In this document: positions 1 to 10,711 of the stretch, in pieces
How positions within the stretch are numbered: the stretch's first letter is position 1
Layout: each line of letters starts with the position of its first letter
From: Cranoglanis bouderius
Lineage: Eukaryota; Chordata; Actinopteri; Siluriformes; Cranoglanididae
Direction of reading: 5' to 3'
DNA length: 64,000 bases
Assembly (NCBI GenBank): GCA_023630585.1
Contig: CM042546.1
Coordinates: 23,634,310 to 23,698,309 of the forward strand
The notes under the pieces: generated by a model
The model's database searches: none
What the model was told of the DNA's origin: nothing
The model's input: only the letters and a program-made list of their open reading frames with translations
Made by a program: the position numbers and the translations under genes

Positions 1-158
1 CTTTTTGGCAATAAACACCAGAGGTGGTTTTGGTGCACACAGAGAGGTAGCCATATGGAAAAGTACCTCATGCCCACGGTTAAATATGGTGGTGGCTCTT
101 TAATGTTTTGGGGCTGTTTTTCTGCCAGAGGACCTGTACATTTTGTTAGGATACATGG

Positions 159-1780
159 TGTAGCGAAATCCAAAGGGGGCATTATTATGCATTATTCTTT
201 TCCACCAGAATAATGAAATGGATCAACTTTAAACGTGAAACGAAACAGAATCGCACTCTTGGATTCAACACACCTTTTTAAAGGAGACGAGTTTTAAAGC
301 GTGCCCGTGTTATCTACCAGAATGTGTAGTAACTCGGATGAATCTGCAACGTTTAAAATAATATTCTCTACTAGTTACAATTCATGTAACAAATTAAAAG
401 ATGTTTAACACGTTTAAATGTATTCTCCAATTTATATAAGGAATTAGCTCGAATGGCGTGAAATATATCTATATGTCTAATCAACGCGTGTTGTGACCAG
501 TTATAAATATACATCAGCCATGAAAGGGAATTCATGTAGGTGCACATATACATATAGATAATTAACTACAACAGATTATAATTAATTATGACTATGTATG
601 TGGCCTAGGTCAGCTTTAACACAGGGGTCCAATCTTAAACGCAGATATAGGTCATTAACTATACTTGCATGGCCTCAAGGTTGAGAGTTTGCGCGAGGTT
701 GTGTAGAGTTCGCTGGTTCGTTGTTGTTTGAAAAAGCGTGAGCCCGGAGGTAGTTGCATCTTGTGTCCGGAGAGAAAGAGATCCTGGCTTCCTCTTCCCG
801 GGGCACGTGGCCCCGGGGGAGAGAAACCGGAAGAAGTGAAGTTGAGAAATGAAGTCAAACTCTGAAGTCTGACTCTCAAATCCGCAGTGAAGTGAGCGTG
901 GTGTTGTTTTAAAGACAACACCAACGCACACACCTCTTTGGGCTATGGGCCAATCAGGAAGTTGGGTTTGCATGTCCGGATGACTCTCTTTGTCTGGTCT
1001 CGGACCCTAATTTAAATGTCCAGGGAGGAGCTGGCTTATACCGTGTTATAAATGAAATTAAGTGAAAACATAAAATGATGTATCCCATTGCAATATGATA
1101 TGCATAATCAATCTGGGTATCTCGAAACGATTAACTACATACCAAATTCGATGGATTTGTGAAGAATATTACAAATAAAACCTGGTTACAGACATTTAAA
1201 ATGATATGCTAGATTAAACTATCTAAAGTCATTACGGTTAGTTAAACACACAATATATGTAAACAAAATAACATCACACTATTTAGACATGGAATAATTA
1301 CATATAATTACACGTTACATTGAAGAGAGAGAGATTTCTCCATTGTGTGTGTAAGGTAAGCGCGCATGTGTGTGTGTGTGTGTGTGTGTGTCCAGAAGAG
1401 GGGGCTGGTGTTCTTCTAATGACCCACAGGTCATCTCAGGGTGACCTTAGGGAGGACGTTTTCTCCTCTGGCTTTCTGACTTTGAAGCTAATCTGTGGTC
1501 AAAAACAGATTAGATTAGAGATTTACGGGCCCTTGGTCGGAGTTTTGGTGGACCCCTGCTGACGAACTAATCATGAAGTTTCCCAGACGTTCAGTCATCA
1601 AAGGTTTCTTTTATTGCAGGGGTAAGTCCTGTGTGGGTTCCAAAGAGTCTTTTGCATCCCAAAGGTGCATCTGGTCAAAGGAGGCCTCTCGGGGTTACTC
1701 TGGGTCGCCTGAGTGGTGAAACTTTATATGTTTCATTTGGGTTAATTTAGAAATCAGTTTGAGCATAGTCATACGCTACA
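159..1780. mobile_element. LTR-like insert (possible solo LTR) within Tc1 family A
   Basis: The insert starts TGTAGCG and ends CGCTACA, the TG...CA inverted ends typical of an LTR. It is flanked by ATGG on the left and GTGG on the right, a 4-bp target duplication with one change. It is about 1.62 kb long and has no recognisable gag, pol or env. Features inside: a GC-rich palindrome at 797-818 around CACGTG, a TATAAA near 1050 and a (GT)n run at 1369-1391. It may be a solo LTR of a retrotransposon or endogenous retrovirus, or a non-autonomous element. Confidence 0.55.
797..818. promoter_or_regulatory. GC-rich palindrome containing an E-box (CACGTG)
   Basis: CCCGGGGC, ACGT, then GGCCCCGGG forms a nearly perfect palindrome centred on CACGTG within the LTR-like insert, in otherwise AT-rich DNA. 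It could be a transcription factor site of the insert; function is inferred only. Confidence 0.3.
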
Positions 1781-2400
1781 GTGGCATCATGGACTCTATC
1801 AAATATCAACAGATATTAAATAAAAACCTGACTGCCTCTGCCAGAAAGCTTCAAATGGGCCGTGGTTGGATCTTCCAGCAGGACAATGATCCAAAACGTA
1901 CATCAAAATCAACACAAAAATGGTTTACTGACCACAAAATCAATGTCCTGCCATGGCCATCCCAGTCCCCTGACTTGAAACCCATAGAAAACCTGTGGGG
2001 TGAACTGAAGAGGAGAGTCCACCAGCGTGGACCTCAAAATTTGAAGGATCTGGAGAGATTCTGTATTGAGGAATGGTCTCAGATCCCTTGCCATGTATTC
2101 TCCAACCTCATCAGGCATTATAGGAGAAGACTCAGAGCTGTTATCTTGGAAACGGGAGGTAGCACAAAGTATTGACTAAAAGGGTGCCAATAATTGTTGC
2201 ACACCTATATTTAACAAAGTTTAAAAAAAAAAAAAAATTATAAACCCTTGTTTTGTTTGCAATTGTTTGATATCCATGAGAGCAGAGTATTTTTGTGATT
2301 TTTTTAAACAAATGATCAAACGTTTAAACAATAAAGAATTTTTCACAGCCTTCTTTGCTCATATTTACTAAGGGTGCCAATATTATTGGAGGGCACTGTA

Positions 2401-2825
2401 TGTGCCACCTCTGGGTGTAGTTATTCATAAACATTGTATTAGCTTCCACTGCAGTACTGACAGCACACAGATGTATGATTCAACAAAGCCAGATGACAGT
2501 TTAATAATGTTGAGGAATATGTAAATGATATTAGTCAAAGGACTTATGTGTAAAGGCCTCTTGATGGACTTTCAGTTGCATTATACACTGGCATTATTCA
2601 TACTTCATTAAGCTTGAGTTAATCCAGAGTGCAGCAGCCTCCCTAATGCAGAGTCCTTAAGAGAGCCATGTAATGTTGGAACTTAATGTTTGATCATATT
2701 ACCCTTACATTATCTAAACTCCCAGTAAAAAAAAAACTTGCACTGATTATAAAATACTACTAATGACCTATAAAGCACAAGACCCAGATTTCTGGTAAAG
2801 TTGCTTTGTGACCATTCCTATTATA
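2401..2825 (+). other. intervening sequence with a faint L2-type LINE remnant
   Basis: Around 2615-2815 a decayed reading frame resembles the VQ-x-AAA-x-L segment and following residues near the C-terminus of L2/CR1-type reverse transcriptases. It is full of stops. Nothing else is recognisable. Confidence 0.35.
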
Positions 2826-3202
2826 GTGCTATGAAAAAGGATTTGCCCCCCACCCAGATTTCTTCTGTTTGTGTGTATAACTCATACTAAATTGTTTCAG
2901 AAATTAAAACAAAATCTAAGATAAAACAAAGGCAACCTGAGTAAACACAATAAAATTCTTAAATTATGTTATTTATTGAAGCAAAAACAGTTATCCAATA
3001 CCAGTTGGGCCTGTGTGAAAATATATTTGCCCCCGTAGCTACTAATTCCCCAAATCTATGAAACTGCATTCATAATGGGGTTCAGCTGGACTAGACACAA
3101 CCAGGCCTGATTACTGCAAACCCTGTTCAATCAAATCAACACTTAAATAGAACTTTTTCAACAGCATGAAGTTGGTTAAAAGCTCTTACCCAGTAACACA
3201 CT

Positions 3203-3938
3203 ATGCCAAAGTTGAAAGAAATTCCAGAAATGATGTGGAAGAAGGTGATTGAAATACATCAGTCTGGGTTACAAATCTATTTCAAAGGCTCTGGGACTCC
3301 AAAGGACCACAGTGAGAGCCATTATCTCCAAATGGAAAAATTCGGCACAGTAGTGAACCTTCCCAGAAGTGACCGACCTTCCAAAATTCCTACAAGAGAA
3401 CAGCAACAACCCATCCAGGAAGTCACAAAAGAGCCAAGGACAACATCAAAGGACCTACAGGCTTCTCTTGTATCAATAAAGGTCACTGTTCATGACTCCA
3501 CTATCAGAGAGACACTGGGCAAAAATAGCATCCATGGAAGTGTGGTGAGGTGAAAACCACTGCTAACCCGGAAGAACATTAAGGCTCCTCTGAATTTTGC
3601 CAAAACACACATTGATGATCCTCAAACCTTTTGGGAGAATGTTCTATAGACTGAGGAGTCGAAAGTGGAACTGTTTGGAAGACTGGGGTCCCTTTACATC
3701 TGGCGTATCATACGCCAGAATCATACCTATGGTCAAGCATGATGCTGGTAGTGTGATGGTGTGGGGATGCTTTGCTGCTTCAGGGCAACTTGCAATAATT
3801 GAGGAAAACATGAATTCTGCTCTCTACCAGAAAATCCTAAAGGAGAATGTCCGGTCTTCAGTCCATAAATTGAAACTCAAGTGCAACTGGATTATGCAGC
3901 AAGACAATGATCCAAAGCATAGTCCTAAAAGTAAGTGA
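3203..3938 (+). pseudogene. Tc1-like transposase, broken (family F)
   Basis: Two reading frames cover the start (PKLKEIPEMMWKKVIEIHQSG) and the middle (GSVMVWGCFAASGQLA, QQDNDPKHS) of a Tc1-type transposase. They are separated by a stop and frame change near 3554, and the C-terminal DE region is missing after 3938. No active product is expected. Confidence 0.8.
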
Positions 3939-4539
3939 AAGACTGATCTCCAGTTATCAGAAGCATTTGGTTGCAGTGCACCTAAAGGTGGCACAACCAG
4001 ATTTTAAGTCTAAATGAGCCATTAGTTTTTCACATTGGTGATAGGTGTTTGATAACTTTTTTTGGCTTGCTTCAATAAAATAAATAAATAAATAAATAGT
4101 ATTGTGTGTTTACTCAGGTTGCCTTTGTTTTATGTTGTATTTTGTTTGAAGATCTAAAACTATTTAGTATGAGAGATACTGTCAGGTTTCGGTAGAGACG
4201 GAGGTGAAGGCGGATGCAAGTGCAGATTTAGGTTTTAATAAAAAGTGAAAACAAAATACAAAACCAGGAACTAGGAACATACAAAGCTTGAAAATAAACA
4301 TAAACCAATGACCATAGACAAGAAACATAAACTGTGGTGAGGAAAAACAAACGAAAGACAAAGTGGGCAGTGAAAGCGTGACTCTATATACAAGTGCTCA
4401 TTAGTTCCAAATGTGAATCAGGTGATGTGCAGTGGCTGATGGGAATCGTAGTCCTTAGTCTTATTCCGGTATTTACATGACAGAGCCCCCCCTTTAACGC
4501 GTGGCTCCCGACGAGCGCAACAGTTTTAGGAGGGGGTCC

Positions 4540-5379
4540 CTAACCCCCAGACCAGATGTCCCTTTGCTTCTCTAAATTCCATCGGGGATGCGGGGCGGTG
4601 TCCTCCGAACCGAAGCAAGATGCAGCACTATCCCCGACCTGGCTTGGGCGTGGAGCCGCGGCTACCGCGCAGCCAACGGGGGGAATAAAGCTGAAGGCAG
4701 AGCCTGAGGGGGGAGCGACACCCGCCATGGAGCCAGAGGGGGAAGCGACACTCTCCACGAGGTTAGAGGGAGGAGCAAAGTTCTCCTCGAGGCCAGAGGG
4801 GGGAGCGATGCTCTCCGCGAAGCATGCGGGGGGAGTGATGTCCGACGTGGAGCGGAAAGGAGACGCGACATGCAGCGTGAAGCAGAGAAAAGGAGTGATG
4901 TCCTCAGCGGAGCAGGGAGGCTGAGCGGCGTCCTCAGCGGAGCAGGGAGGCTGAGCGGCGTCCTCAGTGGAGCAGGGAGGCTGAGCGGCGTCCTCAGTGG
5001 AGCAGGGAGGCTGAGCGGCGTCTTCAGCGGAGCAGGGAGGCTGAGCGGCGTCTTCAGCGGAGCAGGGAGGCTGAGCGGCGTCCTCAGCCGAGCAGGGAGG
5101 CTGAGCGGCGTCCTCAGTCGAGCAGGGAGGCTGAGCGGTGTTCTCCATTGGCCTGGCAGGCAGTGCAAGTTCCGTAGTAGGGGAGGGAGGGTGGGGAAAG
5201 ATCTTACACATGGCTTCTAGCCATACTTCTGTGGACCTGATCCACGACTCCCTCCTCCGTGGCTCCTTCTTCAGGGCTTCCAGGATCTTCTCCTGCTTAG
5301 CGAAAAAATCCACTGCATCCATTTTAAGGTCTTTCGTTCTGTCAGGTTTCGGTAGAGACGGAGGTGAAGGCGGATGCAA
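4540..5379 (-). CDS. repetitive open frame of the short LTR element
   Basis: A 279-codon open frame spans the interior of the element and runs slightly into the LTR. The likely start is the internal ATG near 5322 (MDAVDFFAKQEKILEAL), giving a charged, possibly helical N-terminus (WIRSTEVWLEAM), then about eight copies of a 10-residue Pro/Cys/Ala/Asp repeat (QPPCSAEDAA type). The repeats come from a 30-bp DNA tandem array and stay open in several frames, so openness alone is weak evidence. A gag-like remnant is possible. I recognise no known domain. Confidence 0.35.
   Translation of the reverse strand: MHPPSPPSLPKPDRTKDLKMDAVDFFAKQEKILEALKKEPRRRESWIRSTEVWLEAMCKIFPHPPSPTTELALPARPMENTAQPPCSTEDAAQPPCSAEDAAQPPCSAEDAAQPPCSAEDAAQPPCSTEDAAQPPCSTEDAAQPPCSAEDAAQPPCSAEDITPFLCFTLHVASPFRSTSDITPPACFAESIAPPSGLEENFAPPSNLVESVASPSGSMAGVAPPSGSAFSFIPPVGCAVAAAPRPSQVGDSAASCFGSEDTAPHPRWNLEKQRDIWSGG
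4898..5142. repeat. 30-bp tandem repeat array (about 8 units)
   Basis: The unit GGCTGAGCGGCGTCCTCAGC plus ten bases repeats about eight times with few changes (GCGG/GTGG, CCTC/CTTC variants). It is much more GC-rich than its surroundings and lies inside the short LTR element. Confidence 0.9.
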
Positions 5380-5773
5380 GTGCAGATTTAGGTTTTAATA
5401 AAAAGTGAAAACAAAATACAAAACCAGGAACTAGGAACATACAAAACTTGAAAATAAACATAAACCAATGACCATAGACAAGAAACATAAACTGTGGTAG
5501 GGAAAAACAAACGAAAGTGCGCAGTGAAAGCATGACTCTATATACAAGTGCTCATTAGTTCCAAATGTGAATCAGGTGCTGACAGTTATGTGATGGAATC
5601 AGGTGACATGCAGTAGCTGATGGGAATCGTAGTCCTTAGTCTTATTCCGGTATTTACATGACAGATACACAAAAACAGAACAAATAAAAGAAAAAGAAAA
5701 TACTTTTTCACAGCACGGTAAAAGTGGAACACAAATAAAATTTAATTGAACTGAATTAAAGTTTTCCTGAAAC

Positions 5774-6950
5774 ATGGTCAGGGTTGGGAGGGTTACTTTA
5801 AAAATGTATTCCGTTACAGTTACAAATTACTTCATAAGAAACGTAATCAGTAACATAATCCAAGTATCATCTATTATTCCTAATGATCAAACTGGTTTTA
5901 TTAGAGAATACCACTCTTTTCATAATGTTAGACACCTCCTAAATATATTATATACTCGTTTCACCTTTAAAATTCCAGAAATGGTCATCTCAATGGATGC
6001 TGAAAAAGCTTTTGCCAGGATGGAGTGGAGTTGATGGTTTTATTTTGAAGGGATTTGATTTGGCAAACATTTTATATCATGGATTAGACTAAACTGCTCT
6101 ATGCCTCATCACTAGCCTCTGTGCACACCAACAACAAATATTGGAATTCACAATGTAATACTGTAATATTTTCCCCCTATATTTTCCAGCATTACTATAA
6201 TACTGTAACATTGCGGGATGAGACAGGAGTGTCTGCTTTACGCCATACTGTTTGCCATAGCTTAAGTGTAACATTGAAATGGCAGGCACCTCTATAGGAT
6301 GGAAGGGGGGTGGGGGACGGGGACACAAGGGACTGTCATTGTATGCAGACAATCTTTTGTTGTATATTTGACCCTGATAGATCTATTCCCTCAGTACTAG
6401 CTGTGCTTCAGAAATACAATGAAATTTACTAAAATTTACATTAAAAGCGAACTTATGTCAATTAGCACAGCATGTGGGACATACATGCTCTCTAAATAGC
6501 TATTCAAGTCTTCTCTACAGCACTTTAAATATTTAGGCATCCGTGTGAATAAAAGTTCTGATGATATATTTAAAAATACCTTCTCTACCCTCCTTTCTCC
6601 TTTAGCTAAAGACATCAACCTCTAGTCACTTCTCTCTCTTTCTCTGGCCAGTAGAATTAACTGTATCAAGATGAACATGCTTCTCATATTCAGGTTTTTA
6701 GTGAATTCCTGTATTTATCCCAAATTTGTTCTTCTGTAGCCTTGATAGTCTTCATTTCCCAGTTTGTATGGGCTAAGAAACTTCCATGGATCCAATAACA
6801 AATTCTGAATAACTAAAGCAAATATTGTATTACTGGTCATCAAAAATGCTTTCCATTTTGTACTGGAACCCTAAATATCATCATGATTAACCTCCACCAA
6901 GGCTCCATATGGAAAGTACCTCTCTTCATAGGCGCCTTAGCAATGGAGGA
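5774..6950 (+). pseudogene. decayed L1/Tx1-type LINE reverse transcriptase fragment
   Basis: Frame pieces show QTGFIREY, VISMDAEKAFARMEW (the D-A-x-K-A-F block), a GMRQECLLYAILFAIA remnant of the G-x-RQG-x-PLSP block near 6215, and LSLYADNLLLYI near 6330 where the catalytic YADD would be. The second Asp is lost and there are many stops. Decayed LINE sequence continues to roughly 6900. Confidence 0.75.
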
Positions 6951-7359
6951 AGTGGAGCACCTGCACCCATACTTTTATTAGCAGGGGAGCAAGCATGCGG
7001 TGTTCCTTTCTCTTTTTATTTGCATAATAAAAAAATAAGAAAAAATGAGTTTTAGTGCTTTAAGTGCATGAGTACAAGTTTAACTAAGCCATATCATTCG
7101 TGTAATTTTACCAACTTCCCCTAAAACAAAACATCAACATGCTATTTTTTTAATGTTAGGTCGAACAGCAGACACTACTATAGAACCTCTTGGAAGAAAT
7201 GGTAAACTCCTTTGCTGCATGACTGAATGCACAGTTTAGCAGTGGGCCAAATGCAAGAGCTATTAGCAACAATGCAACAGCATAATGAATTGCAGAACAT
7301 AGAATCTTCATATAACTGCCTTACACACTATATTCTCAGTAGCTGTTACTCATTCTCTA
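6951..7359. other. unassigned AT-rich sequence
   Basis: No reading frame, repeat terminus or RNA gene is recognisable here. Confidence 0.5.
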
Positions 7360-8232
7360 ATTCAATTCAATTCAGTTCAATTTTATTTGTATAGGGCTTT
7401 GAACAATGGACACTGTCACAAAGCAGCTTTATAGAAATACTAACCCCATTTCCATAAAAGTTTGGATTTTTTCTAAAATGCAATAAAAACAAAAATCTGT
7501 GATTTGTCAAGTCTCTTGAAAAGTACAAAGAAAAGATATTCAGTTTTTTCACTGACTAACTTAATTGTATTTTGTAAATATAAACAAATTTAGAATTTGA
7601 TGCCTTCAACACACTAAAAAAAAAGTTGGGACAGAGGCATGTTTACTACTGTGTTACATCACCCTTCCTTTTAACGACACTTTTTAATAGTTTGGGAACT
7701 AAGGATACTAATTGTTGCGGTTTTGCAAGTGGATTTTTTGCCCATTCATGCTTAATAAAAGACTTCAGCTGCTCAACAGTCCATGTGATTATATTTATCA
7801 CAGTAGCATGATGATTTCTCAGGCAATGCCGCCTGAGGGCTCGAAAGTCACGCACATTCAACAGTGGTTTCTGGCCTTGCCCTTTACACAATGAGATTTC
7901 TCCAGATTACCTGAATCTTTTCACAATATTATGCACTGTAGATGGTGAAAGACCTAAATTCTTTGCAATCTTGCATTGAGCAATGTTCTTTTTGAACTGA
8001 CTGACAATTCTCTCACGAAAGTGGTGAGCCACGACCCATCCTTGCTTGCAAAGACTGAGCTTTTGGTGGATGCTCCTTTTATGCCCAATCCTGATACCCT
8101 CCCCTGTTACCAATTTAACTGATCCTCTAAAATGGTGTTACTTTTCAGTCTTATTTTGCCTCTGTCCCAACTTTTTTGAGTGTGTGAAGGCATCAAATTC
8201 TAAATTTCTTTATATTTACAAAATACAATTAA

Positions 8233-9582
8233 AGGGGTCATATCATGATTTTTAAACGTTTTTAAACATTAATTATTTTGTTTTTTGGGTGTAATAAAAT
8301 AGTTTAACATGCTTTAATGATCAAAAAACAAAAAAAAAAAGTCAAATAATGTAAAATATTGCAGTACCTCTATTCCCAGGCTGCCTGAAATGCTCCGATT
8401 TCTCTAAAGCCCCTCCTTCCGAAAAGCGCAGAGTGCTCTGATTGGCCAGCTTACCCGTTGCATTGTGATTGGTCAAAAGCCTCACGAGTGTGTCAGAAAT
8501 GCTCCTTGGGTTAGCATTAGCTTCCAAAGCTTCTAAAGCAATTCTAAGCTCCTAAGCAACATGTCATCGGTTTTACTGTATCAGTTCGAGCCCGAGTCAG
8601 ATTCAGAAAATGCAGATGATCAAGCGGAAGCAAGTTTGCAAGCATGACCTGAGCAGAACGTTTCACAGTGGTAAGTTTTTTTTTGTAACTCTCTTACCTC
8701 TCAGATACGATGTAAATTCTGATGCCCCTCCGGCGGGATTAACTATGCTGTACACAGCTGCTGTGTGTACATGTGTGTATCATGCGTTATATCTTTTGAA
8801 AGCTAGGATTCTTGTGATTTGACTGATATAAACCGTTTCAAGGTACAATCACAACAGGAGCTACAATCAACGTCTCTGTCAGACCACCAACATACAAACA
8901 CTTACAATACTGAGGCAACTTAGCAAACTTTAGCTAGCACGTTAGCAGAGGTCTACAACTGAGCCACAACACAAAACTCTGCATTTGAACAGTCAATAGC
9001 AGATACTTCATAAAATAATCGAACACACTTACAGGTTCTGATTCAGAAGCACAAGATCGTCGAAGCAAAGAGGGAATCACACCACTTTTCAGGAGTAGCT
9101 TTTGTGTGTAGCCTGCCTTGTTCTCTCCCAGGTTCAGGAAGCTGTCCTCTGTAAAATGCGCTGTGCACAAGCAAATGTCCGGGTTGTACTGCTCAGGAAC
9201 AGCGTTATAAATAAACAGTAACCATTGATTTCATCCGTTTTTGGAAGGCTAAACAAAAAGGTTTTGCTTTTGCAACAAAACACACAGTGTCTCCTCGACA
9301 TGGTGCTTGAATTCACAGAAGCCTCACCTTCTTTCTTCATGCCTGTCTTTGGGCGGGATTATGCTGATAGTGCACTTTGTGACGTAGAGAATTTATGGAA
9401 GTAAATCTGGACTTCGAACGAGGCGTTTCGGGCAGGTCTGGAGCAGAGCTCTCTGTTAGATAAAATAAATCCCTATGGGGGAGACTATGAGCTTTGGGAC
9501 TTTGCAGAGCTTATACATGCACAAACAGATACATTACACACCCAAACAAAAGGAAAACATTAAAAATCATGATATGACCCCT
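8233..9582 (-). mobile_element. TTAA-target DNA transposon with THAP remnant (Kolobok-like, non-autonomous)
   Basis: Perfect inverted ends of about 23 bp begin AGGGGTCATATCATGA and are flanked on both sides by TTAA (8229-8232, 9583-9586). The minus strand encodes a THAP-type zinc-finger remnant. TTAA duplications plus a THAP domain fit the Kolobok superfamily; piggyBac also uses TTAA but lacks THAP, and P elements have THAP but an 8-bp duplication. At 1.35 kb, with no transposase core, it is a deletion derivative. Confidence 0.65.
8995..9303 (-). pseudogene. THAP-domain fragment, frameshifted
   Basis: The minus strand encodes MSRRHCVFC and FLFSLPK from 9303 (the C-x2-C half). In another frame from about 9222 it reads WLLFIYNAVPEQYN, CTAHFTEDSF (the C-x2-H half) and LLLKSGVIPSLL. 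The order C2, Trp, C-H, then a PSL segment is that of THAP zinc fingers. A frameshift just before the conserved Trp breaks it, so it cannot make an intact DNA-binding domain. Confidence 0.7.
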
Positions 9583-9888
9583 TTAAGTTGGTCAGTGAAA
9601 ACACTGAATATCTTTTATTTGTACTTTTGTCAGTTAATTAAAGTTTAAAGAGACTTGACAAATCACAGATTTTTGATTTTATTGCATTTTAGAAAAAAAC
9701 CCAACTTTTATGGAAATGTAGTATATAGTAGTATATAAATCCTGGATATACATTTTAAATTTAGCAAGGAAAAACTCCCTGAGATGACATGAGGAAGAAA
9801 ACTTAAGAGGAACCAGACTTAAATCACCCTCATCCGGGTGATACTATAGTGTGATTATAAATAATTTCTCTTCTATGACTGTATACTA

Positions 9889-10711
9889 CAGTGCTGTGAA
9901 AAAAGTATTTGCCCCATCCTGATTTTGTCTGTTTTTGTGTATATCTCATACTAAATTGTTTCAGAAATTAAAACAAAATCTAAGATAAAACAAAGGCAAC
10001 CTTAGTAAACACAAAATACAGTTTTTAAGTGAAAATGTTATTTATTGAAGCAAAAACATTATTCAATATCAACTGGGCCTGTGTGAAAATGTATTTGCCC
10101 CCCACTCCCCCAAATGTATGAAATTGCATTCATAATGGGGTTCAGCTGGACTAGATGCAACCAGATGGACTACATGTAAACAACCGGATTATGCAGCAAG
10201 ACAAATGATCCAAAGCATAGGAGTAAGTCCACCTCTGAATGGCTCAACAAAAGCAAAATTAAAGTTTTGGAGTGGCCTAGTCAAAGTCCTGACTTGAAAC
10301 AGTTGAGATGCTGTGGCAGGACCTTTAAACAAGCAGTTCATGCTCGAAAACCCTCCAGTGTGGCTGAACTAAAGCAGTACTGCAAAGAAGAGTGGTCCAA
10401 AATTCCACCACAGTGCTGTGAAAGACTGATCTCCAGTTATCGCAAGTGTTTGGTTGCAGTTATCGCTGCTAAAAGGTAGCACAACCAGATTTTACGTTTA
10501 CAGGAGCAGTTAGTTTTTCACAAGGGTGATAGGTGTTGGATAGCGTTTTTTTTTTTTTTTTTTTGCTTCAATAATAAAAAAAAAAAAAAAACTGTATTGT
10601 GTTGCCTTTGTTTTATGTTGTATTTCGTTTGAAGATCTAAAACTATTTAGTATGAAATATACACAAAAACAGAAGCAATCAGGATGGGGCAAATACTTTT
10701 TCACAGCACTG
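9889..10711 (+). mobile_element. Tc1/mariner family F copy, internally deleted
   Basis: The ends CAGTGCTGTGAAAAAAG and CTTTTTCACAGCACTG lie next to TA on each side. The interior jumps from the left terminal region straight to the catalytic half near 10180. A remnant (10267-10479) shows WPSQSPDLK, EEWSKIPPQCCERLISSY and VAVIAAKR, the transposase C-terminus, with the catalytic Glu region altered. Confidence 0.85.

Larger units (their letters stand above)
1..2398 (+). mobile_element. Tc1/mariner family A copy, cut by the window edge and split by an LTR-like insert
   Basis: Bases 1-158 and 1785-2398 are the two parts of one Tc1-like element; its right terminus ends ...GGAGGGCACTG before a TA. 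The second part encodes a transposase C-terminus (about 1785-2172) with the catalytic-Asp motif FQQDNDPK and the DE region SPDLKPIENLWGELK. Comparison with the other family A copy at 42640-44235 shows the two parts abut at GGATACATGG/CATCATG. The left terminus lies outside the window. Confidence 0.85.
4180..5663 (-). mobile_element. short non-autonomous LTR retrotransposon (TRIM-like) with internal tandem repeats
   Basis: Two near-identical direct repeats, 4180-4482 (303 bp) and 5340-5663 (324 bp), each begin TGTCAGG and end CATGACA. They are flanked by a perfect 5-bp duplication, GATAC (4175-4179 and 5664-5668). The 857-bp interior has, on the minus strand, a polypurine tract (AAAGGGGGGG) just before the 4482 LTR edge, which sets the orientation. 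There is no reverse transcriptase or integrase, so it must be mobilised in trans. The LTRs differ by a 24-bp segment near 5578 and several small changes. No canonical primer-binding site was recognised. Confidence 0.85.
2826..5718 (+). mobile_element. Tc1/mariner family F copy, split by a short LTR element
   Basis: The ends resemble CAGTGCTGTGAAAAAG and its inverse CTTTTTCACAGCAC, with TA at both flanks. The interior holds transposase remnants: an N-terminal helix-turn-helix piece (3203-3553) and a catalytic-domain piece (about 3597-3938, with DNDPKHS). Frameshifts and stops make it inactive. The LTR element at 4180-5663 interrupts the right terminal repeat. Confidence 0.85.
7441..9722 (-). 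mobile_element. Tc1/IS630 family D copy, internally deleted and split by a THAP-bearing element
   Basis: The inverted ends carry ACCCCATTTCC and TTTATGGAAATG, matching the fuller copy at 57154-58579. A minus-strand remnant (7646-7891) matches a transposase C-terminus (TVEQLKSFIKHEWAKNPLAKPQ), and 7907-8113 matches the N-terminal helix-turn-helix (AQCKIAKNLGLSPSTVHNIV). The catalytic middle is deleted. An unrelated element occupies 8233-9582. Confidence 0.8.
7360..9888 (+). mobile_element. LINE 3'-tail repeat (L2-type), split by Tc1 family D
   Basis: 7360-7440 and 9735-9880 look like two parts of a common teleost LINE 3' region. The first has the TTTTATTTGTATAG block and CACAAAGCAGCTTTA. The second has AAGGAAAAACTCCCTGAG, GACATGAGGAAGAAA and GAGGAACCAG. 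The Tc1 element between them explains the split. I infer they were once contiguous. Confidence 0.55.

Noticed and set aside
655..973. Two overlapping minus-strand ORFs of about 100 codons
   Set aside because: They fall in the GC-rich part of the LTR-like insert, overlap in different frames and lack any domain.
4662..5220. Several long overlapping frames on both strands of the 30-bp repeat array
   Set aside because: A repeat unit divisible by three leaves all frames open; only the minus-strand frame in the element's orientation was kept, at low confidence.
8934..9340. A host THAP-domain gene
   Set aside because: It is enclosed by perfect transposon ends, is frameshifted and has no further exons.
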